Source: Chlorophyllum brunneum (taxonomy: Eukaryota > Basidiomycota > Agaricomycetes > Agaricales > Agaricaceae). From it: a DNA stretch of 64,000 nt. The stretch is taken from assembly GCA_963576785.1 (NCBI GenBank), contig OY756146.1, forward strand, positions 558,001-622,000, written 5' to 3'. A program made the translations under genes and the position numbers. Shown here piece after piece: positions 56,301-64,000 of the stretch (position 1 is its first letter; every line of letters begins with the position of its first letter). Below the pieces are notes generated by a model. It ran no database searches and had not been told where the DNA came from. It was given only the letters and a program-made list of their open reading frames with translations.

Positions 56301-57180
56301 TCAGAGATCATTTGAACATCTGAGTCACTAGAGGCACCTAGTGTGATATTGTGCTCAACAAAGTCCATGTGAACATCTGAACTGGGGGTAGGGTTAGGTT
56401 TGGTGGCCATAGAACTAGGGACTAGCACCAAAAGGTTAGAAGTGGGTGCTAGTACCACATGGGAACCACTCAGAGGGGAACTGGGGACCTCAGACAATAG
56501 ACAGGTGCAGTTCTCAGTGTAGATGACCATTGTACCAAGTTGACACCAAGCCAGCCCCAGAAAGTGTTGTCAAGGTTGTCAATAGAAATATTAAGCCATC
56601 CTGACTTGACTATAATTTCTATAAGATAAGTAAAGGCCAATTCAAAGGCCAGTCCTTTGTTACCAATCATATTGTACATGGCATAGACTTTAACCCAGTC
56701 AGCAAGTTTCAATATCTCACCAACTACATCATTGTAGAACTTCTCTAGTACACCTCTCTCATTGACCTCAGACTTCTGTTCTTCCAGTTCTTCTTCAACT
56801 TGTTTAGCCCAGCCCTTTAGAGGAAGGGTCTCTTCATTGAAGTATTGATCTCTATCAGGATAGCAACATTTGGAAGAGCAATGTATCATCTTCTCAACTT
56901 CAGGGAGTGAAGGGGCCAGCCCATGCTCAGGGGTCTTGGTACCCACTTGACTAGCAGTCTAAATGGGGAAGGAGAGGGCACCTATATGACTAAAAGTCTG
57001 TATAGGTGAGGATAATTCTGAATAACACAAAGTCTGAACAGAGGGGAGGGACAAATAAATGACCAGAGGTAGAGGTTGTCCTGGGGAACAGAATACCAGG
57101 CAGAGGGAGTACAGGACTAGTGAAAATGGAGGGAGTAGGAACATGTAGAATGCTTACCATTCCAAATATTTCTCCCTCAT
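56301..57180 (-). pseudogene. LINE 5' part, ORF1-like, joined to the fragment by a deletion
   Basis: A minus-strand frame at 56946-56470 (GLAPSLPEVEKMIHC, NEETLPLKGWAKQVEEELEE, YNDVVGEILKLADWVKVYAM) is open for 158 codons and resembles the helical N-terminal part of Tad-like ORF1. A second frame (56530-56168) overlaps the junction. No catalytic motif. Confidence 0.5.
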
Positions 57181-57185
57181 CCTCC

Positions 57186-57757
57186 TGTTGAGGAAACGAC
57201 CGTAATGAGTTGTTTGCTGGGGGCAGCAGTAAACGCAGTGGGAGAGAACGTAGGGTCTACTCACTGAGATAATAAGCTTTTATCTGATACCTGTAGTAAG
57301 GTAATTCGGATAGACAGATATTATTGATAAAGCGATCAACGTCAGTTGAATAGAGGCTAAAGTCAATGAGATCGGTTGAGGTGTTGTACTCAAGGAGATA
57401 GGCAATGATGAAGAAGTTGTTCGATTGAACAAGATGCAGAACTTAGGTCTGCTACATGGGGTTTATATACATATTGTAACATGTACGAGTCATACTACAT
57501 GAAATACTAGCATTGCATGGATTGTTCCTTATGACTCCCTTTAACTGCGGCGTAGTGCCTGCGGAGTACTGCGGAACGTAGTATCTAGTCATTGGTACTA
57601 TGTAGAATAATCTATCAAGTACTTATGACTCTCATCGTATGCAGAGCAACTGATAGGAAGTTACTACGGAATGAAGTTACTGGAAAGTAACGGATCAGTC
57701 TATTATTAGAATAATGACTTCATAATCTATTTCTAGAATATGTCCGAAACTTCAACA
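57186..57757 (-). repeat. 3' LTR of the copia element
   Basis: 572 bp with inverted ends TGTTGA / TCAACA. A TATA-like TATATACA (minus: TGTATATAAAC) lies near 57463-57473. The adjoining purine tract on the minus strand, GCAAGGAAGAG (57758-57770), is the plus-strand primer. Confidence 0.9.
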
Positions 57758-57791
57758 CTCTTCCTTGCTCTGTATTGATATAGAGTTTTAA

Positions 57792-60700
57792 TCACTCAAA
57801 CGTCAAGCCAAGGCGAGGTCGGAATAGATTGAATTTAATTTTGTCTAAATTCTTTGTGAGAATATCGGCAGGATTTTCAGTGCCTTTCACAGAGAATATT
57901 TCAATCTTTCTGTCTTCTACCAAATCACGAATGTAATGGTATTTGACGTCGACGTGTTTTGATCGTTTTTCTGTTACTGGATTTTTGGTCCAAAATATTG
58001 AACCCTCATTATCACCAAAGAGATAAGAGGCCAATGATTGGATACCGATTTCTTCCAACAAATTGATAGTCCAAACGAGTTGTCGACTGCAATCTGACAA
58101 AGCCATATATTCGGCTTCAGTAGAAGATAATGCAACAGTTTTCTGTTTCCTGCTTAACCAAGCGATAGCTCCGCTGGCTAACAAACAGAAATATCCAGTT
58201 ACAGATTTACGACTAATTGGATCACCAGCCCAATCAGAGTCGGAAAAGGCATTCAGGCCTTGCATAGAACTTCCATTATAGGTAATTCTATATTTGCGAG
58301 TAGCATTAAGATACTTTAGCAAATGTAAGCCTGCATTATAATGTGCTTTAGTTGGGTTGGTCATATGTTGTGATAATTTGACAGTGGCGAAAGCTATGTC
58401 GGGCCGACTGCCTATCATCAGATACATAACCGATCCTACTAATTGTTGATACCTCTTTATGAAGTCAGGTGTCGCTTTTCCTGTATTAGATTCGAAGATA
58501 AATCCATTTGGTAATGGTATTTCTTCCTTTCCAATTATATTAAATCGATCAAGAATTTTTCCTAGATAATCCATTTGGTCTAGGGTGATTGATCGGTTTA
58601 TAGGATTTCGCGAAATCTTCATACCAAGAAACTCTTTGGTTGGACCAAGGTCTCGGCATTCCCATTTCTTCATAAAGAGTGCTTGCTTCTCATATAGAAG
58701 TCTAGAGCCTCTAATTCCGACGAACATTGAGTTATCTACATAGACCAGAGCTATAATAAGCTCTTTGGTTTCAGGGTCGTAGTAATAATAGACTCCAGCA
58801 TCTAGTTTGGATCTGACAAATCCTAGGTCAGTCATTGACTTAGTCAATTCCTTCCACCATTGTCGTCCAGATTGTTTTAATCCATAAATGGCTCGGTTTA
58901 ATTTCCAGACCAAATTACCACGACCTGTATTGAAACCTTCTGGAAGTTCCATATAGAGTTCTTCATCCAGTTTTCCGTAGAGATAAGCAGTTTTAACATC
59001 TAAACTGAGCATCTCCCAATCATTGAGGACAGCGACTGCAAATATGAGTCGTGCTGTCTCATAACGGACTACTGGTGAAAATAGTTCATCATAATCGATT
59101 CCCTCTATTTGAGAGAATCCTTTTGCTACTAGTCGAGCACGGTATCGACCGTCTGACTTGGGTGTAAAGACCCATCTATTTTTGACAGCTTTTCTTCCAG
59201 GCGGAAGTTTAGCTAAGTCATAAACATGTCTTTCTTTGAGTGAATTTAACTCTTCTAAGCACGCTTTCCACCATTTAGATTTCTCTTCTGATGGAAGTCG
59301 ATTTAGATCCTTGAAAGAAATAGGAACTAATGGTGATTCGACTTTTTGAGCGCATAAATAATCGATCATCCCTACTCCTCCTTCTCTGCATAAGTCTTCT
59401 AATGTAGAAGCTTCATGCTGAGAACGTCTATTGATTATTCCAGGTTTGGAAGCCTCTGATCGAATTTGTCTAACAAGTCTACTTGTAGAACTTGTTAATT
59501 TTGACTTAGGAGGTTGGAACATCTCATAGTCCTGGAGTATTTTGGTTGGATGCTTGGTAGAACCATAGAAGTTTCCTGGATGTTCAGGTACTTTTCTGGT
59601 TCTTTGCGGTCTCTGAGTTATTTCAGGAACCGGTATTTGATCCGAGTGACCTTGTGGTACAGAAGGACCAGCATCCCGATCATCTTCGACAGGGGTGTAG
59701 GGTATGAATGGTTGTACATCCGGATCATCTCTGGGAGAAGGCGGATGGTTTGAACCTTCAGGGTGATTAGGTGGATCAGCATAAGATAATCCATCACTGA
59801 CATCGTCTTCTAGTGTTTGTGCTTCTCTTGGTGGAAAGAGAATATTTTGCACAATACCATCCCACTCCTCCTGAACATCGGTCTCGATATTCGGTGCTTT
59901 TCCCTTTCCTTTATTCTTTTTAGGTTCAGGGAAAGGAGTTGGAATTCGTCCATGTACAGATCTATAAGTCCTATCTTCCGGAGAACTTCCGGTAGAAGTT
60001 CGGGGAATAGGGCTTGGTGGTTTATCAATGGGTAAACCAGTAGATGGATCTGGAGCATGGAAGACAATAACTTCTGAAGGTGTACTTCGAGAAGTAGAAG
60101 ATGATGGTTGGTTCATCCGTTCTTCTCGCTTCTTCCCAACACATTTAGGGAAGTGTTCTTCGCTGAATACGGCTGTTGGAGATGTATAGATTACATTTCC
60201 ATTTAGGTGCCTCATAAAACAATAATTTTTCCTGTCTGATGTCCAACCAAGGAAAATCATGAGTTCTGACTTCGCTGTCAGTTTATTGTCTCTTATCTCT
60301 TTTGGGAGAAAGACATAAGCACCGCAGCCAAAGACTCTCTCTTTGGAGATGTCTGGAATCTTCTGATTCAACACTTCATAAGGTGTTTTCCACATGAGTC
60401 ATGATACCGGTGTTTTATTATAGATATGTATCGCATGATCTATAGAAAACTCCCACAAACCATCAGGAATACAAGCATGATGCTGCATAGCTTCTGCTTT
60501 ATCCATTAGAGTTCAGTTCAAGCGTTCCGCTCGACCATTTTGTTGGTGTATATGCGGTGCACTAGTCTCATGTATGATCCCTAATGAGCGCAAATGAGAT
60601 TGCAACTCGTCAGTTGCATACTCTCCTCCTCTATCAGTGCAGAGATTTTTTAATTTAGTCTCGTATTGAGTCTGAATTAAGGCAATGAAATTTTTCATTT

Positions 60701-62051
60701 CTTCTGCTGCTTCTGATTTCTTATGGAGGAAGCGAATCCATCCATGAGAGGAAAAGTCATCCATTATGGTCATGACCCATTTAAATTTATGGTAAGAAAG
60801 AATCGGAAGTTCAACTAAATCCGAGTGTATTCTTTCGAATGGACGCTTTGCGCATGTAGGGTTCTCTCTAAAGGGTTTCTGGTGCATCTTTCCCTTGGCA
60901 CAACCGTCACAGACTGGCTTTTGCTCGGGAATCCGCACCGGAGTAAACCCAATCGTATTTTTCTCAAAATGATTGAGGATACGATTAGAGGGATGTCCTA
61001 ATCTCACATGTACAACTTTGTAGCCAACGATCGGATCCGCAGTCATCGCTGCTTGTTCCGAATGTACAATTTTTGTATTAACAAAATGTAAAGTAGTGTT
61101 GCGACTTGCTGAAGGATATGCTTGAAGAATAGCATTTCCTTCGCTATCAACTACTACTGATTTGTTGGCATCTGTTCTAACAGTTTTGCCATCCTGGCAT
61201 AACTGTCCCACTGACATTAGTCGTTCAGAGGTTCCTTTTAGAAGGAAGACTGGATATATTAATATCTGCGTTGGTTGAACGCTGTCAGTCTTCCCGTTAT
61301 AGACTCTATGCTTAAGCATAACTGCGCCAAGACCAACCGCATTAAGGTAGGGGCCTTGTGCTCCTACAGTCTTAATTGGGATCAAAACTTCGAGTTCTTC
61401 GAAGTTAATGAAGTCTTCCGCATAAGAGGTGTAATGACATGATGCTCCTAAGTCTAATAACCATACGTCACTATATTCTTCTAGTGGCGTTATGATTTGA
61501 TCATTGCTTCGCGATCGAGATCTAAATTGATCCGGTACTCTTAAATACTGATCGGGCATGCGCGTGGAGAAACAAGAAAATTGAGAAGTGTTAAAACACT
61601 TCTCATTCATCGATTCGCACAAAGAAAATACATAATTATGGGATCCTAAAGATCCCGATTGCATATTTACATGCCCGGCCCCCGACGTCCTTTCCCCTTG
61701 CCCTTGCCCTTCTTCTTGCGAAGACGGCCGGTTGGCATATTGGTGACAGGACTGTGTATCAGGGTTAGTAAGAGTATCTGAGATCGAATTGATCACGTAC
61801 CCAGCTCCTCCCTTCTTTTTGAAGTCGCTCCTGTAGTCGGTCGATGAGAGTCCGAGTGACACCTCAGATTGAGGTGCCGAAGCAAAAGGTTCGGACTTCG
61901 GAGATTTCGGGAGAGGCCCAGAAGAGGGTCCTGCGACGTTTGCAGGGTTCCTGGGGTCGCGGATGTCGTAGGCGACATCCTGAGCCGGCGCCATGAGGTC
62001 GTCGACCTCCTTCTCGCTCTCAAGCCGTTTGAAGGCTTCGTCTACCAACAC
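57792..62051 (-). pseudogene. pol: Copia pol: protease, integrase, RT, RNase H
   Basis: One frame from 62051 to the stop at 57792-57794, broken by TGA at 60513-60515 and 60399-60401, both at positions expected to be Arg CGA. The protease site reads DLGAS (61440-61454) where DSGAS is expected. The integrase zinc motif is HVRLGHPSNRIL ... CDGCAKGK; the DDE core includes MDDFSSHGWI, CTDRGGEYATDE and HQQNGRAERLN. The RT has WVFTPKSDGRYRARLVAKGF, then LVYVDNSMFVG, with Asn (58731-58733) replacing the second catalytic Asp of YVDD. RNase H closes with SDSDWAGD and ALSSTEAEYMAL. From 60395 down 867 codons are open. Confidence 0.92.
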
Positions 62052-62114
62052 TGAAAGTGTAGCAGGACGCCTATCAGCAGTCTTGTTCTTCTGAGTAAGA
62101 GAAAATCTCTTACT

Positions 62115-62930
62115 CTAGAAGCGCTCCGTAGGAGGGGAGGCCCGAGGAAGAGGAGGGAACTCCTCTTCGTAGGTCCTAACGGCCGGAGCTACTATTTCCT
62201 CTGGAGGAGGAAGGTAGTACGGCCGAACCTCTCCGGGTTCAAGTGAGTCGCCCCGGGCGACAGAGTCCATGCTAGGAATCTTTACCACATGATACATAAC
62301 CAAATTAAGTTTATTCCCAAATTTGGGAGAAATCAATAGGGCATATGGTGAATCATGCGGTAAAAGAAAAGAGAAGCGGACGCAGGTCGCGTTAATATCG
62401 GGGTTACTATGTTTAGTGAACCATTTGCTTACCCTCGTGTGTCCCTCACAGGTACAACCTTGGGGGTGACCAGAAGGAACCAAAGGTACACCGGGCGGTG
62501 TCACCGATCGTCCTTTCGGGGCGCGGGAGTGAGAGACCTTGTGCATCCGTCGATCATAACAATCAAGGGCACGTTTCTTCGCCATTTGCATAGGCGAAGG
62601 ACCAGTGACGCGGTCGCGCCAGGTGGTCACCTGTTGGATCCGCAGTGAGTTTTCGAGGAGGGTGGTGAAACATAAGTTTCGTGCTTCAGCACGTACCTTT
62701 TTCTCGAGCTCAGCACGAGCATTCTCTCGTGCCTGCTGGACCTTCTTGGGATTAACCCAAGTAAGCGGTTTTGGTCTCTCACTCACTAATACATGAGTGG
62801 TCGGAGGAGCGGGAACGGGTCGAGGCGCATCCATGCGCCTCATCAAGTTGAAGGGGGTCATCCCCGGACCAGTGTAGTGACGGACCGCCGGTTCCGTGGC
62901 AGCGGCGAAGCCCACCATGGCTTCAGCCAT
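62115..62930 (-). pseudogene. Copia linker region between gag and protease, same frame as both
   Basis: Open for 271 codons (MAEAMVGFAAATEP ... SPPTERF), bounded by TAG at 62949-62951 before it and TAG at 62115-62117 after it. All parts share one frame, and the sequence past the second TAG reads on (SKRFSLTQKNK) into the protease region. It is therefore most simply the C-terminal half of Gag in a single gag-pol ORF, cut off by CAG-to-TAG changes. It is rich in Pro, Arg and Ser, includes CTCEGH, and has no CCHC knuckle. Confidence 0.65.
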
Positions 62931-62948
62931 GTGGGCCTGGGGTTTACC

Positions 62949-63812
62949 CTAGCGCTTTTTGGGCTTCTTCTTCTTCTTCTGGATGTTAATCCAGGTAGGA
63001 GAAGGGGGAGAAGGCTGAGGAGGCTGCCCACTCAGATTGGCAGGGTGGCGTGGACCTCTCGCAGGCTGGGCCCTGGTATCGCCTCCAGGGTGGAAGCGGT
63101 TCCAGGGTGGTCCAGGGCGAGTCCTGGGGATATTGCCCTGAGGGCGAGTTTGGTAGTTGGCAGTGGCTGCGAAGGATGCTTGGGAGTTAGACATGTTAGG
63201 TCTTGACCCTTCACGTCTTGACCACTCAGCATTTATAGCCTGCTGAACTACCTCCCAGGTCATATCTACAACATCGTGATTATTCGCCAATGTTGTTTGG
63301 GCCACTGCATTCCAATCCGGTGGTAATGCGTTCAAAGCGATCATCGCGCCAAGAACTTCTGGCAATTTTACCTTAGCTGTTTCTAATTGAGAAGCCATTG
63401 TTCTCAATTCAGCTAGATCCATTGCTGGATCTTGATTCTCTGAAATGCGCTTTCGCAGCATTCTTTGGAGAATTGAATACACCGCGGCAGGAGAAGGTGT
63501 CCCAAAGCGGGTTTTCAAATCAGTCCAGAGGAATCCAGGAGCGTCATGCCCATGGAGTAACAGGGAATCAGGTAAGGTGCCATTAATAACAGCCAATGCC
63601 TGACCTCTCAATTGTTCTCTCCTTCTATCCTCCTCCGTTAAGGTGGTAGGATTTGCAGGAGAGAGGTCCTGGTCTGTCACAGTCCATCCGGACTGATCAG
63701 AACCAGTGACAGAAATGAGGGTTAGGGCATCCTGAAGCCTTCTAGACCAGAACGCATAGTTCTTTGGCCCATTGAGCTTAGGTAAACCAGCGACGATATT
63801 ATTCATAGACAT
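62949..63812 (-). CDS. gag: Copia Gag (UBN2-type), 287 residues
   Basis: Capsid-forming protein. Starts MSMNNIVAGLPKLNGPKNYA, followed by FWSRRLQDALTL, the tryptophan-containing start of copia UBN2 Gag. Then LWTDLKTRFGTPSPAAVYSI, with LRKRISENQDPA and LNALPPDWNAV. The C-terminus is Pro/Gly/Arg-rich and ends in a run of Lys (QKKKKKPKKR) just before TAG. No CCHC zinc knuckle. The stop may be a recent nonsense change, since the frame stays open afterwards. Confidence 0.88.
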   Translation of the reverse strand: MSMNNIVAGLPKLNGPKNYAFWSRRLQDALTLISVTGSDQSGWTVTDQDLSPANPTTLTEEDRRREQLRGQALAVINGTLPDSLLLHGHDAPGFLWTDLKTRFGTPSPAAVYSILQRMLRKRISENQDPAMDLAELRTMASQLETAKVKLPEVLGAMIALNALPPDWNAVAQTTLANNHDVVDMTWEVVQQAINAEWSRREGSRPNMSNSQASFAATANYQTRPQGNIPRTRPGPPWNRFHPGGDTRAQPARGPRHPANLSGQPPQPSPPSPTWINIQKKKKKPKKR

Positions 63813-63959
63813 AATATCTTCGTCGAGTGTATTTCTTTCTAGAAGAAAATTCTTGAATCAGCAATGATCAAATACAAGGATAACTCTGTCAGGTGAAGCC
63901 CTATCATCCTATCTCGGTTAGAGGGGATGATAATGGTTTAACCATCGGTAAGGCTACCG

Positions 63960-63971
63960 GGGCCCATAACC
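63960..63971 (-). promoter_or_regulatory. Copia primer-binding site, half-tRNA-iMet type
   Basis: On the minus strand GGTTATGGGCCC follows the LTR end directly. It is complementary to GGGCCCATAACC, which contains the CAT anticodon of initiator tRNA-Met. The same internal pairing is used by Drosophila copia with a cleaved half-tRNA primer. Confidence 0.75.
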
Positions 63972-64000
63972 TGTTGAGGAAACGACCGTAACGAGTTGTT
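63972..64000 (-). repeat. 5' LTR of the copia element, first 29 bases in view
   Basis: TGTTGAGGAAACGACCGTAA then CGAGTTGTT matches 57186-57214 except for C versus T in CGTAA[C/T]GAG, a CpG transition. Confidence 0.9.

Larger units (their letters stand above)
57186..64000 (-). mobile_element. Ty1/copia element, extends past the right edge
   Basis: Minus strand. The 3' LTR is 57186-57757 and the 5' LTR starts at 63972 and runs out of the window. The internal region holds gag and pol in the copia order (gag, protease, integrase, RT, RNase H). The 29 bases of the second LTR in view match the first with one C/T difference. The element is inactive through stops and active-site changes. The target duplication cannot be checked because the right end is missing. 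Confidence 0.92.

Noticed and set aside
62115..62930. Copia second ORF as a novel accessory gene
   Set aside because: It is in the same frame as gag and pol and bounded by TAG codons likely derived from CAG, so it is better read as the C-terminal part of Gag.
1..64000. CRISPR arrays, bacterial operons, tRNA and rRNA genes
   Set aside because: No regularly spaced repeats, no Shine-Dalgarno-led operons, no cloverleaf or rRNA sequence recognised; the gene structure is plainly fungal.

Overview
The window is nuclear DNA of a filamentous basidiomycete, most likely an Agaricomycete. Genes are split by many 41-70 nt GT-AG introns. A DUF6534 membrane protein, a very Cys-rich metallothionein, a Crh-type GH16 and Tf1/sushi-like retrotransposons all fit that group. 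No species can be named from the sequence. All multi-exon models below were built by reading frames and splice sites by eye.

Left part, 1-21972, is gene territory. In order: a left-truncated MFS exporter (<1-1797), a UbiA aromatic prenyltransferase (3680-4959), two head-to-head phenol-hydroxylase-type FAD monooxygenases (5774-7926 minus and 8234-10798 plus), a DUF6534 membrane protein (11899-13936), an SDR (14507-15600), a metallothionein (16220-16532), a RAD51-type recombinase paralogue (16616-17867 minus), a three-RRM RNA-binding protein (18114-19877) and a GPI-anchored Crh-like GH16 transglycosylase (20243-21972). The exporter, prenyltransferase and two hydroxylases look like a small prenylated-phenol (meroterpenoid-type) cluster with no PKS or NRPS in view. 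The SDR may belong to it. From the metallothionein rightwards the genes look like housekeeping.

Right part, 22187-64000, is nested transposon territory. Family A is a Tf1/sushi-like Ty3/gypsy chromovirus present as three near-complete copies plus solo and broken LTRs. Copy 1 (27559-34049, plus) has LTRs differing at one base and a perfect TCAAC target duplication. Copy 2 (39373-52208, plus) is old and heavily mutated. Copy 3 (43819-50220, minus) sits inside copy 2 with a GTCAC duplication. Copy 1 sits inside an older gypsy element of another family (family B, about 24048-37971, minus), which itself sits in a broken family A LTR. Fragments of a Tad-like LINE, a third gypsy family (LTR plus gag, 38167-39372) and a Ty1/copia element (57186 to beyond the right edge, minus) fill the rest.

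The most interesting signals are in family A. All three copies carry a third ORF of about 280 codons after pol, in the position of env, that I do not recognise. All three also keep a 12-nt match between the predicted mRNA 5' end and the primer-binding site, the signature of Tf1-type self-priming. Other points are the prenyltransferase/hydroxylase cluster, a RAD51 paralogue with degenerate Walker motifs, and a copia element whose gag-pol is one frame broken by four stops and by lesions in both the protease and RT active sites.
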